Positions 44,850 to 55,789 of a stretch of 64,000 bases of DNA are shown in pieces (position 1 is the stretch's first letter; each line of letters begins with the position of its first letter). The DNA is from Thysanoteuthis rhombus (Eukaryota > Mollusca > Cephalopoda > Oegopsida > Thysanoteuthidae): contig OY735225.1 in assembly GCA_963457665.1 (NCBI GenBank), forward strand, positions 5,353,844 through 5,417,843, in the 5' to 3' direction. The notes beneath the pieces were generated by a model, which worked only from the letters and a program-made list of their open reading frames with translations, did no database searches and had not been told where the DNA came from. The translations under genes and the position numbers were made by a program.

Positions 44850-44918
<69 letters not shown>
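44850..44918. repeat. (CA)n(TA)n compound microsatellite
   Basis: CA run to about 44,900, then TA run. On the minus strand this is (AT)n(GT)n. Confidence 0.97.
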
Positions 44919-44924
44919 GAACAA

Positions 44925-45110
44925 TAAGGAATGAGACAAACTCAGGAGTAAAAGTATACAGAGATTCCATTAAATCATTGAGTTCGCTAGAAAATGTTTT
45001 GGGAGGGTTCCAGTCTTCAGCAGAATGTATTTCCCTTCTTATCAGTCTATATTTCAAGCCGTCGTTAGTAATTAACGAGATAATCTTGCAGACTATCAAT
45101 AGTGTAAAGA
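44925..45110 (-). mobile_element. Penelope-like element 3'-tail remnant
   Basis: On the minus strand 'gaagggaaatacattctgct' then 'gaagactggaaccctcccaa' matches the 3' end of the Penelope-like element near 46,590-46,625. Further on, 'ctcctgagtttgtctcattc' matches the tail at 33,317-33,335. It ends against a microsatellite, like the 33.3-kb copy. Confidence 0.6.
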
Positions 45111-45560
45111 CTTGAAAACTGTGATGTTATCATTTGAGTCCTTTCAAGAGTCTATAATATGCATTGCAAATAGGAACTCATTAATTACAAGAGAAAGTAT
45201 GATTTTTTTCAAAATTTTTTTTTCAAAATCCTTTACATTATAAATTCCATACTCAAAATTTGAATAATTGTTGCATGAATTTATTGGAGTTGTTTTGAAG
45301 TCGTTTTTTTTATGATTTATTTAATGATTAAGTTTTGAATTAAAATTCCATATTTTGATCAAAGTTGTTTGAAAATCATTTTTCAGAAATAATTTTAAAA
45401 TTGAGATTTGAATTAACTTTGTATGAATAAATTGAAGTTATTTTAAAAATTGTTGAAATAAGGAAAGTCAAATTTGTGAAGAGAGATGAGATATTCTTAA
45501 ATCCCTGTAATTCAAATGGTTTCTTCCGATCAGTTTTGGTTTGAAAAAAAAAGCAATGGT
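45111..45560. other. Unassigned very AT-rich sequence
   Basis: Loose internal repetition of 'aaatt(c/g)(c/a)ata' and 'gaat(t/a)(t/a)att' segments at roughly 100-150 bp offsets. No gene recognised. Confidence 0.35.
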
Positions 45561-45566
45561 CGGCAA

Positions 45567-45622
45567 TGACGTCACGATGACGTCTTTTCTGTTTATTTAG
45601 TAACGAAGAGACGCTTCTAGAA
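45567..45622. promoter_or_regulatory. Paired CRE-like sites and an HSE-like site
   Basis: TGACGTCA (45,567-45,574) is a perfect cAMP-response element palindrome. TGACGTCT (45,578-45,585) follows with 11-bp start spacing, about one helical turn. TTCTAGAA (45,615-45,622) has the TTCnnGAA heat-shock core. All are short motifs that can occur by chance, and no adjacent gene is identified. Confidence 0.3.
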
Positions 45623-45754
45623 ATGCGTGGATTCATTGTTCGTTGAAATTTTGCTGGAGATGTTGACTCTCCAATTCTTCTTTATTGTTGGAAAGTTGCT
45701 TTAGACTATTTCGCTAAACAACCCGATAGTGATTCCCGAGAATGATGGCACACT

Positions 45755-46005
45755 GCCCCATAAATGACGACGGACACACTGGGTGTAGACGGGTGGCCTG
45801 CCAACCGTGTCAAATTGACATTACCCGGTCATACTCCCAGAAATCTACGGCAGATGGGACGCGGAAGAATGAGAGCAGATCTGAAAATAACGGCCGACAA
45901 ATGACGGCGCGTACGCTGGAAGTAGAGGGCGGTTCTCTAACCGTGTGTCAAATGGACATTACCCGTTGATACTTCCAGTCATCTAGCTACACTTCCTGTA
46001 AATGA
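45755..46005 (+). repeat. ~138-bp tandem duplication
   Basis: 'aaatgacgacggacacactg' (45,761) recurs as 'aaatgacggcgcgtacgctg' (45,899). 'aaccgtgtcaaattgacatt' plus 'acccgg' (45,802) recurs as 'aaccgtgtgtcaaatggaca' plus 'ttacccg' (45,939). A 75-codon ORF (45,742-45,969) spans both units; it repeats a 'CQ(I/M)DITR' peptide, which reflects the DNA repeat. Confidence 0.7.
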
Positions 46006-46261
46006 TTGCCTACACAAATGGGTTACACGAAACTAGTTGACAAGTTACGTTCCCAATGACGAAACAAATGGACTGGCAACGTTCCACAATACTTCCAACA
46101 ACGATGAAACCCGGATGCAATGGTCTCAAAAGTAGGAGCACTGCAAGCGTTTCGTCAAACTTTTCGAAAACCCAAATACAGGGGTCCCTGAAGATGGAGG
46201 AACTTTTGACATCTTTCGTAGTTTCGAAGAAAATGCCAACACAGAGATCTCTGAAAGGAAA

Positions 46262-46455
46262 TGTTACCCTTCCCTAACCATCATCCCTAACCCTAATACT
46301 AACCGTACTAAACATAACACTAACAATACTAACAATAACATTAAAACCCAAACGCAACCCTAATCCAAACCCAAAGCATTAACCCTAAATACTAACATTA
46401 CTAAACTTATACTAACTTCAAGACTAAACCTCAAATCCTCACCCTAATCCCAAAC
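46262..46455. repeat. Degenerate telomere-like (CCCTAA)n tract
   Basis: Recurrent 'ccctaac', 'aaccctaa', 'ctaac' and 'accctaatcc' units in C-rich orientation over about 190 bp, with no G-run on the same strand. The animal telomere repeat is TTAGGG (complement CCCTAA). This looks like an old interstitial tract or a related CTAAC-type satellite. Confidence 0.65.
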
Positions 46456-46589
46456 CTTTCGTTTGACTTTCGAGATATCTGAAAAAGTTGGTAAACTTGA
46501 CGTTTTTCGCTTTCGATGATAAAAAATGTACAACATTTTTTAAAAAATTGTTTGAATTTTCTATGGATTTATGAGATTTTTTAAAAATG

Positions 46590-49045
46590 TTGGTTCTAAT
46601 CTTCAGCAGAATGTATGTCCCTTCAAGAGGTTAAAAAGTCTCCGTAGAAAACAAATTAAGCGTCAGGTGTTTTACTTTGGAAGCAGAAATGGAAATCAAG
46701 ACAAAGATTCCTTTTTTTGGATCATAATGGTGAGTCCAGACTGTATTCTGTCTGTGGAGAAATCTCTAGTTGTATGGATAGATATTCTGATGGAAGTAGT
46801 AGTAGCAGTTATGCGTCTTTTATTGGTCAGTGTTGGATGGGCATTCTCAAACATTGCTTGTTGCCGATACTGGGGAGTCAGATAGTAGTTTGAGAGTGTT
46901 TGAGTGTTTGAGTACTTAGTAAGTTGGGGATGAGGCTTTATTTAGTGTGGATCAAGATAGTGGGGTAATGGGGGTCCTTGTCACGGATGATCAAACATTG
47001 TTCGGGAAATGTATGATCTGTATCCTTAATTGTCATTGTGGATGTTCGGAAAAGTTTGATGTTTCTGTGTTATATAAATGAGTTTCCCTATTATTTTGGT
47101 AGGGGTCTGTGTGACTGTGTGAGTATATGAAGTTCCCAGTATTGGATATACGTAAAGAGGGACTGGGTGTGGATATAGGTTTATTTGGGAGGAATTAAAG
47201 TATATGGATATCAAGGGGTTTGGGGTCTAGTTATAAGTATCGTCTAAAGAAATATGATTTGCTTAGTTCAGAGTTATTGTGAGTGAAAGGATTTTAATGT
47301 TTGAGATCAGTGTGGCTATAGTTGTTAAGTGTTGTGTTGAGTCCGTCAGGGGTGAGAGTTTTAAGTTTGTTTATCCTCATATCTTAATGCAGTTGTACAA
47401 TTTGGGTTGTGTCAGGGCGTGTATTTTTTTTCTATTTTTCGATGTTTGGGAATCTCTCGTTTTTATCAAAATTGTGGCCGGAGTGCAGAAGTGTAGATCT
47501 ACTGGGAGTAGGTTGGGGTGATTGTGTGATTTAAGTTCATGCTTATTGTAATTAGGAATGATGTTGAATTGCCACTCAGACCTGCCTATTTAATGCAATT
47601 TGTATCACTCATATTCTTGGGGGTAGATGACATTTTGCTTCTACAGTTAGAATTATGGATGATTTAAGGAGTCTTGTTCGTGGTAGAGATAGCGAATGTG
47701 TTTGTGGGTTAAAGGTGGTTACAGAATACACTATTTCTTTTGTTGTAAGGTGAGCTGAATTCAACAGTTTTAGGGATGATTTTTGTGAGATATTGCTCTT
47801 TATTATAATGTTAAAACTAATCATATCTTTGATTTTTGGTGTCTGCAGTTGGCGATGACTCATAGTTCTGGGGATATCTCTTTGAGGTCTGTGTTGAGTG
47901 TAAGTATATTCCATCTATTAATTATATGTGACAGATATGGGTGTGTGTTATGGAAAATGGTTATGACTGGTATGCAGTCGGGTTTATTTTCGTTGGAGAG
48001 TGTAAGGGTTATTTATATGAATATTGTAGTGGCCTTTTTCATCCAGTCATTTGTACCTTCTAGTGAATATTCTCGTTTAGTTAAATGTTCTGGTAGGATT
48101 TGGTTGTTTGCGTTGAGTTCAATATATGTAGAGCAAATTTTCTTAATTCTAAGTGCTGGTGGAAACGGTAGCTTTTGGGGGGTGATTGGGGTGGGTCGAT
48201 CTGGAGTGAAAATATTTGTGATTGTTTGTAGGTTCAGTATAAAAGGTGATCTGGAGGTTTTTATTATAATCTATGAATGCACAGGTGTTTAGGAAGGCTT
48301 TTGGGATCAGTGGAGTCCTCGTATTTAACTTTAATAGAGTCGCATGTAGAGTTCATGTGTGTGAAGAATTTCTCAAGTATTTATAAGAGGAATATCATCC
48401 ATATATCTGACATAGAAGATGCGGTCGTTGTTTATCTGTGGGTATACATAGCTGTCTTCGATTTTGCCAATGGGTATGTTGTCGTAGGAAGGGGCACTAC
48501 ATGTGCTCATTGCATAGCCTTTCATTTTGAGGACTGTCTACTTTTAAAGTTGAAGTTATTGAGTGTCAAAATGTGTTGCATGAAGGTAGTTATCATTTTT
48601 GTTTTGGGTTCATCAGTCGTTCTATTATTAAAGGTTTGTTTAAGGGCAAGAATGCCTTCTTCGTGTTTATTATTAGAAGATTGGGATTTGACGTCTGAAG
48701 TGACTAGTAGTGGTTATCAGGGGATTGCTTTGATGTGTTTGATTTTGTTCAATTGATCAGTGGATATAGGATTTAACTTGCGTCGCTTGGGTTTTAATGC
48801 GGTGGTTTCTATATTTCGATTGTTTGGTGGTGTGATTGTTAGTGAAGGATATGACTGGTCTACCTAGATGATTTCATTTGTAGATTTTTGTAAGTAGATA
48901 GAACCTACCAGATTAATTTGGAAGGGGTTTAAATGCATTTAGAGCTCTTTTATTTATAATGCTGTTGTTGTTCATCTCTGTTAGGGAGTGAGGTATTATG
49001 TTTCGGTATTCAGTGAAGGGATCAACTGGGGATTCTTTGTAAAAT
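46590..49045 (-). mobile_element. Penelope-like retroelement, near full length, inactivated
   Basis: Translated on the minus strand: 'RFYLLTKIYK' and 'GRPVIS' (about 48,905-48,843) match the conserved 'FYxLPKIHK...GRPIVS' start of the RT domain. 'KGYAMSTCSAPSYDN' (about 48,520-48,478) matches 'HGTAMGTxMAPSYAN'. 'FYVRYMDDI' holds the catalytic YMDD (48,394-48,405). Further on are 'SVTTFNPQTHSLS' (about 47,720) and 'INKLKTLTPDGLN' (about 47,375-47,337), resembling the end of the GIY-YIG endonuclease region. The 3' region ends with 'ctgctgaagattagaacc' (46,595-46,612). Several stops and frameshifts break it. Plus-strand ORFs of 147 and 159 codons here are antisense shadows. Confidence 0.85.
48394..48405 (-). 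other. YMDD reverse transcriptase active-site motif
   Basis: Tyr-Met-Asp-Asp encoded on the minus strand. The two aspartates bind the catalytic metals in reverse transcriptases. It sits in an open stretch of about 40 codons before a stop. Confidence 0.85.
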
Positions 49046-49296
49046 TAGAGAGAGAGAGAGAGAGAAAGAGACTGATGATCACACTGTGATTGATGGAGAG
49101 ATACGAACAAACACAGATGAAAACTGATCATAACAGTATTGAACATTTAGCCGATACTGTTCTGAACTTACATCGATGTAGATATAACAGAGATGAGTAA
49201 GAAGTGAGACATCAAATACAATTTACTTATGTAAAAAGGTGACAGACTGTTGTTGATTAATAAAAGCAAATGAAGTTCAACAACGTAGATAGTCAC
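49046..49296. other. Short GA run and unassigned sequence
   Basis: GA run 49,048-49,070 marks the 5' edge of the recognisable Penelope-like element. The rest is unassigned. Confidence 0.4.
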
Positions 49297-49605
49297 GTTT
49301 GGTTAGCCATTCAATATAAACGTTCACGTGACCATGTCTTTTGGCAAAATGCAATGTTAAGGTCAACGATCTGAAAAGAAATTTGTTATCGCCAATTTGT
49401 TGGGTGGTGATCACTAAAAAAGTCCAAACTGTCCAGAAATAAATAAGAACGTACCAGGAATTAACCAAAGGAAAAATTTAACGTAAACTTACATGGAAAG
49501 TTGACCCTTTATCCCCCCAGAAAACTTTTTTTCTTAACTTAATAAGGAGTACAAGTCTTCCTGCTGTAGTCTTCAAACCTCCTCTCCTATTTCTAATTCA
49601 ACTGA
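49297..49605 (+). mobile_element. Family A interspersed repeat, copy 10 (3' truncated)
   Basis: 'ggttagccattcaatataaa', TTCACGTGAC (49,323-49,332), 'gtcttttggcaaaatg', 'gtgatcactaaaaaagtcc' and 'atttaacgtaaacttacatg' are present. The tail block is degraded to 'cctatttctaattc'. Confidence 0.8.
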
Positions 49606-50085
49606 ATATGATTACTGCAACTTTTGTATTACACATATATATAACAATGATTAAATAATTGTGTCATCAACAGATAACTCTTTCGGCGTATTACAGCTCT
49701 TCAATGTGGCTATAGACTATCCATTATCCCATCCAGTACCATTCGATTCTGACCAAGAGGTTTGAATTTAAGCGATATATTTTTTCACACAGAATTCCCA
49801 ATGCACTAGAGTGTTCTGTTCTTAAGTTGGATGTATATATATGTTGTAGGAATGCACAGTACACATTATTAGTATATTGATCAAAACAGGAAATTATACA
49901 CAGACTTGAGAAAGTCTAACCAAGAGAGAGACTAATATATATGAAGTGCTATAGCCTAGAAATTAAGAGCATTCAATTTTGGAAAAGCATTCACATGCAA
50001 TATCCTTACCCATAAATCACCGATATTAGCTGATCATCTGTGGGTTTTGTTGAATTTTGAATTGCGTAAGAAGGAATTGCTTCCT
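49606..50085. other. Unassigned AT-rich sequence
   Basis: It may hold the C-terminal end of the adjacent Tc1 relic, but no motif is clear. Confidence 0.3.
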
Positions 50086-50089
50086 CACC

Positions 50090-50690
50090 TGTCAAAATAG
50101 ATTGCCATAAGTTTTCTCTGGGAACAAAATGGCATCTATTTTTATACACCGTCCTCTTTCTGATGTGTCAGAGATTTTCTATTAGGTTCAAATCTCGAGG
50201 AAATCGTGGCAAGTCCATCATTCTACTATTTCTGAAACATATTTTAATCAGGTTGTCGACTGTTGCGTGTGCACTTTTCGAGAGGGCGTTGTATTACATG
50301 AAGTTTCGCACGTAGGCTTAAACACTTGTCTGGAAACCAAGGCTGATAATTGTCTTTCAAGAATCCAATATTGGCCTGGGAACAGTTTTTTTTACTGCAC
50401 CTGATACATGCAAATGTCCAACATACTCGTCTCTTACAATTCCAACCAAAAACATAACCTCCTCCACCACGTTGCTGATGCCTGGTTAACAGGACGTTCT
50501 TCTCCCTATGGTACCAACACTCTACCCATCCGGGCCTTCGATGGTTGTTTGCTCGTCGTCAGTAAAAAGAACAATATTGAATTAGCTTTTCAACTACTTT
50601 CTATCCCATTCCAGACGTTCCATGAATCTGGGCTTCAAAGGCGATCAAATGATAAGCCAGACACTATCTTAAGGATTGCAATGCCCTATT
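50090..50690 (-). pseudogene. Tc1-like transposase relic
   Basis: On the minus strand 'VLFTDDEQTTIEGPDG' (about 50,590-50,540) corresponds to the first catalytic Asp motif (FTDExxFxLxGPDG). 'VEEVMFLVGIV' corresponds to the GGGSVMVWG strand. 'DLPRFPRDLNLIENL' (about 50,205-50,160) corresponds to WPARSPDLNPIENLW, with the final catalytic residue region. In between, 'AHATVDNLI' matches the NARPHxA segment. Stops and frameshifts throughout. Its sequence differs from the relic at 10.5-11.2 kb, so it is a separate Tc1 lineage. Confidence 0.8.
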
Positions 50691-51335
50691 CAAGCTGAGT
50701 AATAATAGAATTCATCTCAACCTACGATATATCTCACTTTTATGACTCATATTTTAATACTTTTGCGTTGGTTGCCAAATGATTTGAAGAAAATGTAAAG
50801 TTATAATAAAAATGGCTTCCATTTGTTTACTGCCGCGCAGCGTGTCTGAATTCACAATAACATAACCCTTTTGTATAACAATTTGGCACGTACCATATAT
50901 ATTATGGAGAGAGAGAGAAAGAGAGACAGAGACAGGGAGAAAGAGAGAGGGATGGGAGATTGGTTGTATGGATGTGAGATGAATAAGGAGATAAGTAAGA
51001 AGTAGGGAAAAGCCACCTTGGCTGAGGATTATTTGAATAATTCGGATATTTAGTTAAAAGGTTCGGTGCTCATATTTGCATTTTACAGCTTACAGAAAAG
51101 ATTCCCTGACTGGTCCTAATAAGAATTATCCAGACTGATCATCTCTCTTGATAATTCTCATTGAAACTAATCAGGAAAATACTGTCTGTTAGCTGAAAAC
51201 TCTAGACGCAAAAACTTTTACTAAAATATTGTATGTAAAAAAATTCTCCAATCAGTGTGGCGTCTCCTTACTTTTTACTTATATCTTATATGTATTGGAC
51301 CACTCTCGTGGAATACTAGTACCTTTCTTTCTTTC
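50691..51335. other. Unassigned sequence with a GA-rich run
   Basis: Imperfect GA run at 50,905-50,952. No gene recognised. Confidence 0.35.
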
Positions 51336-51360
51336 TATCATTCTCTCTCTCTCTCTCTCT

Positions 51361-51449
<89 letters not shown>

Positions 51450-51470
51450 GGAGATAGAGAGAGATGGATA
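51336..51470. repeat. (CT)n-(AT)n-(GA)n microsatellite
   Basis: CT run to 51,361, AT run to 51,432 with one GT break, then GA run to about 51,468. CT at one end and GA at the other make the whole array self-complementary, able to fold into a long hairpin. Confidence 0.95.
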
Positions 51471-51930
51471 GATGAAGCTACTGGAAAACCTATATTGATT
51501 GTTTTTTTTTAAAGTTGACTGATAGATCAAGAGATTGGTTGGAGTGAGAGGCAATGAAAAATCAATCATTCTGTTTTTGTGAAAATAGAGGTGACCAAAC
51601 GGGTGACAGCGCAAAATTTACCTCCATTGAGGCAGTATGTCTTCTCATTCCACTTATGGTCTTCGAGATATGTCATGAATTCATTTCTCTTTTCAAGTTG
51701 TAGGTAAAATAGTCCATATACTTACAAATATGTAGGTGGTAATTCAATAACTGACGCCCTGCTATGGATGTTTGAATCAGAATTGAATGTAAGAGCACTA
51801 TTTGCTTACCCGAGAGGAAATGCTGTGTTTTTTTTTCGAGTAAGAGGAGGGTGATCATGTACAAAAATGCATAATAATTATTTTTATTTTTTTATAATGA
51901 AAGATTTTTACAAGAAAACATGCTTCTTTA
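51471..51930. other. Unassigned sequence
   Basis: No recognisable feature. Confidence 0.3.
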
Positions 51931-51931
51931 T

Positions 51932-51998
51932 GATAGGGGAATTAGTGCTAAATAAAGGATTTAAAACAAGCTCGAACTCTACGGGTTCGAATCCTGGA
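51932..51998 (+). pseudogene. tRNA-like relic (B-box region)
   Basis: 'gggttcgaatcctgg' is a perfect B-box/T-arm. Upstream 'ggaattagtgctaaataaag' could be a worn A-box region. No acceptor stem. Confidence 0.4.
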
Positions 51999-52300
51999 AA
52001 AGAATCAAGTGCTTAAACACCGATACCACCATCTACTAATGTGAACAGAAACGTTTATTTGCTACCAAGAATATCTATTTTTTAGGGAATTATCTTTGTT
52101 CTTTCCACTGCACTTCAAACATAAGAGAATGAATGAAAATGTCCGATCTAAATTCAGCCAGAGACTAGGTGTCAGAGAACACGCCTTTTTATTAACTCAC
52201 GTAAAAGGGTTGAAGCGTAAACCAGAAGAGTGATCATTGAATGTTAGCTATTCGGGCGTGGTTGAGCATGTGATACATGGGAAAACATTAATAAGTAAAC

Positions 52301-52302
52301 AA

Positions 52303-52333
<31 letters not shown>

Positions 52334-52334
52334 A

Positions 52335-52392
<58 letters not shown>
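52301..52392. repeat. (CA)n(TA)n compound microsatellite
   Basis: Two CA runs (52,301-52,326 and 52,337-52,354) followed by AT to 52,390. Confidence 0.95.
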
Positions 52393-52397
<5 letters not shown>

Positions 52398-52442
52398 TAA
52401 ATAACTGTGTGCTTGTGTGCTTGCGTGTGTGTGTGTGAAAAA

Positions 52443-52645
52443 CGGGTCTGGTTAGTTAGCTAATTGAAACTGTCACGTGACTAATGTACTTTGGTGATCA
52501 ATTGAAAAGAAATGTTGATCAATGAATAAGGAGTTTATATTGAAATTCTCTGCTTGTTGGCGCATTGGTACGGCCTGTACACGTGACACATACATTCCTC
52601 AGACAGAATGACTCAAAAACCCAGAAGAAACCTATGTTGAATCCC
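52443..52645 (+). mobile_element. Family A interspersed repeat, copy 11 (internally deleted)
   Basis: 'gggtctggttagttagctaa', exact GTCACGTGAC (52,472-52,481), 'tggtgatcaattgaaaagaa', then a jump to 'gcgcattggtacggcctgta', a second 'acacgtgac', and the tail 'cagaagaaacctatgttg'. Confidence 0.8.
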
Positions 52646-52974
52646 ATGTTGACACATTTAAGTGACGTTTTTGAATTGCTTTTGAAGGAAACAGATGAAG
52701 ATAAATTCAGAGGAATCACTCCTCTCAGTATGTGTAGAGAGACTATGTTAGGGATGAGAGTCGTTGACCCTACGCCTCTTGATATCAGTAGAATGCGTTT
52801 ATAAAGCATCGACTCCCCCGTGTTATTTGAAGAGACACCCAACCCTGCATATTTTGAGTCGGCGCAAAATTCGGCTCTCAGATTGAACCCCACTTAACTA
52901 ACATTTCCCGCCTCTTTGTCATTGATTTCTAAAGAGAAGAAAATCTCTTCATTTTAATACCAAAAGACGCCCCT

Positions 52975-52975
<1 letters not shown>
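52646..52975. other. Unassigned sequence
   Basis: Overlapping ORFs on both strands (52,519-52,893 minus, 124 codons; 52,565-52,804 plus) begin inside family A copy 11. I recognise neither protein. Confidence 0.35.
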
Positions 52976-53007
<32 letters not shown>

Positions 53008-53169
53008 GTGTGTGTGTGTGTGTGTTTGTGTGTGCATATTTCTGTCAATATATCAATATCATTATTTCCATTTCTCTATCTCACTCCCATATGTATGTGT
53101 GTTCGTGTGTATGCATGTGTCCGTCTGTTAATATATGTATACCCGAATCTATCTATTCATCCATCCTTG

Positions 53170-53219
<50 letters not shown>

Positions 53220-53436
53220 TAAAATCTATTCATCTATCTATTTAGAGCAGCAATGTCCATATCTATCTATCTATCTATTTCAGTCTATCCCTAGCTATCA
53301 ATCAATCTATTTTGGTCGGTTCATATCTATGTATCAATCTGACTTTCTATTTATCTATGACAATGTTCATATCTATGTATGTATGTATCTATCAATCCAT
53401 TTATCTACTTATTTCCCCCTCTCTCTCACTCCCCCC

Positions 53437-53511
<75 letters not shown>
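52976..53511. repeat. Microsatellite cluster (AT, GT, TATC, CT, AT)
   Basis: AT-GT 52,976-53,026; AT 53,169-53,214; TATC units 53,261-53,280; CT 53,420-53,460; AT 53,461-53,511. The 190-codon ORF across it is readthrough. Confidence 0.95.
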
Positions 53512-53512
<1 letters not shown>

Positions 53513-54587
53513 CAATGTACACACATACACGCACACAAGCATATACACTCAATCACAAGAACCTGTAACAACATGCATATTCTTTCTCGGCACCCGCACC
53601 AGCACCCACGCTCTACAAGTACTGCTTCCTCCTCGACCCCCTATTCAACGCACCCTCCATACCCTTTTTTCCGTCTATTACACGTGAGCCTCTCATCACT
53701 ATAACGATATGCGGTCTCCCTCTCCCCTCCCTTTCCTTCCCTCTCAACCACTATTCACTGTGCTCTCATCTTATCTGTTGCATTTATTATATATGTGTGG
53801 TTTCACTTCAGAAGTATTCGCTCGAATGTAATCATCAAGTGTTTTTTTCTATTCAGTCCTACTAAACAATTATCTGTTTTCTTTTCCTCAAGATAAAACC
53901 ATATTAGTTGGAGCATTTCATGAAGTATATGATATGGTTTTTCGTGTTCGCTTTTGAAAAGACAACAACGATAAAACACGTGCCTGTTGCAGGGTTAAAC
54001 CCCACGTCTACTTCTCTTCTGTCAGATGATCATTATCGTAATTTTAATATGTGAATATGTACGATACATTTTTGTCAATATTTGAGACTTGCTAATTTAG
54101 CACAATCAGGGAGACAACCTACTGGATGTGAATTTTAGAGGAATGTGGATTTTATGTATCTGTTAAAATCCCTCATCCCTTGTTGTCCTTGTTTTCGTAG
54201 GGGAGACAGAGTCAACTCCAGACTTTGTTCTGGAGTTTTTCAATTTTATTGATGTGATGCATTGGTCTGGAATTTTGCACATGCGTGCGTTTGTCGGTTG
54301 TCAAGAAAAGCTAATAATGGTAGATATTTTGTTTCCGAATCTCCCAGAAACACTACACCCTTTTTAGCGCAAATATTTTATCAGTGCCTCCCCCCCCCTG
54401 TGAGTTCTGAGAGATGGATAGTGAATGATAGGTTTGCAATGTTGAAATATATAAAGCGCATATGCCAGGATTATAAAATGCTGCACATCATTTGGAGAAC
54501 TCATTTTGAAATAGAAATGTTTGGCAGTGATAGGAAGACAGAAAAGAATAGATAGCAAGAATAGAAGAGCATACACACACATACGCC
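53512..54587. other. Unassigned sequence
   Basis: A C-rich stretch (53,570-53,760) and a 97-codon ORF (54,262-54,555) without recognisable motif. Confidence 0.35.
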
Positions 54588-54660
<73 letters not shown>

Positions 54661-54661
54661 G
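54588..54661. repeat. (AT)n(GA)n compound microsatellite
   Basis: AT run to 54,614 followed by GA run. Confidence 0.95.
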
Positions 54662-54674
54662 AAGATAGATATGA

Positions 54675-55059
54675 TCAGTTTGGATGGTTAGCTATCAATC
54701 CCGTTAGATGGATAATGTACTTGTTCTTATACATAGATAGATAAACAGATATGGACAGACTGAGATACATAAAGAGATTGATTAATTGAAACAGCTCTGA
54801 TAGATATGAACAGCCTTGATAGATAGATAGACGGACAGAAATGGAAAGCTCAAGATGGATAGATACATAGCTATCATCAAACTGAAATAAATTGATATGA
54901 ACAGCTTTGATAGAGAGATACATGGATACACATACATAAATGGGTAGATCGATAATCAATTGATAGAAAAACTTGTAGACATGAACAGCCTCAATTAATA
55001 GTGATAGATAAATAGGTACACTGATGAATCGTTTAATATAGACAGATGTGAAGACCCTT

Positions 55060-55100
<41 letters not shown>

Positions 55101-55215
55101 GAACAGTCTTGATTAATAGATGCACACATTCATAGATAAGGAAATTGATCGATAGACGTATGTATAGATATATGGGTCGATCGATAGGTAGATAGATATG
55201 GAAAGCCTGGATGGA
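54675..55215. repeat. GATA-rich degenerate tract
   Basis: About 540 bp in which GATAGAT units and 'gat(a/g)gat' blocks recur around repeated phrases such as 'atgaacagc(c/t)' with 'ttgata'. It contains one clean (GATA)n array (55,060-55,099). Possibly an expanded minisatellite of about 60-100 bp seeded by GATA. Confidence 0.75.
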
Positions 55216-55605
55216 TAGATACATGGATACTATATCTCGAACAGACACAAGTTTCACATTTCATTTGGTATTTTTGCAGAAAAAAAGAAAGTCAGCATTA
55301 AGAAGCACATTGAAGTAATTGAAAATGATTTGACATGGACATGGCTACGCTGAGGAAACTTCAAACAAGAAATTGAGACGCTCTTAATTGCAACCACTCC
55401 ACAGGGATCGAATATATGAATGCAATGATAGTTTGGATACCAGAGAATTGTAAATGTTGATTAAGCATAGACAAACAAAATAGCCTATAGGGAATACAGG
55501 AACAGATATGACAATGAATTTGATAATTGACTAGGAACCATGCGAGAGCGACGTTATGACAATATTGACCCATGATTTATGCGCTGACCAGAATCTGTCC
55601 CACAG
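55216..55605. other. Unassigned sequence
   Basis: No recognisable feature. It borders the 3' truncation point of the LINE relic. Confidence 0.3.
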
Positions 55606-55607
55606 AA

Positions 55608-55711
55608 TGACACATAAACACATTTTTAAGATCATCTTGTCGATGTTAAGCAAGTCATTCGCTCCCTTGGTTCCTCTCTTGCATCCTTTCGGTTCTTTGG
55701 TAATGGTCTTT

Positions 55712-55789
<78 letters not shown>

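Noticed and set aside
45742..45969. A 75-aa cysteine-containing small protein
   Set aside because: Its repeated peptide reflects a 138-bp tandem DNA duplication; there is no signal peptide or conserved cysteine spacing between units.
47849..48756. Two plus-strand ORFs of 147 and 159 codons that resemble hydrophobic membrane proteins
   Set aside because: They lie exactly antisense to the Penelope-like reverse transcriptase, whose minus-strand motifs (YMDD, SAPSYDN) explain the region better.
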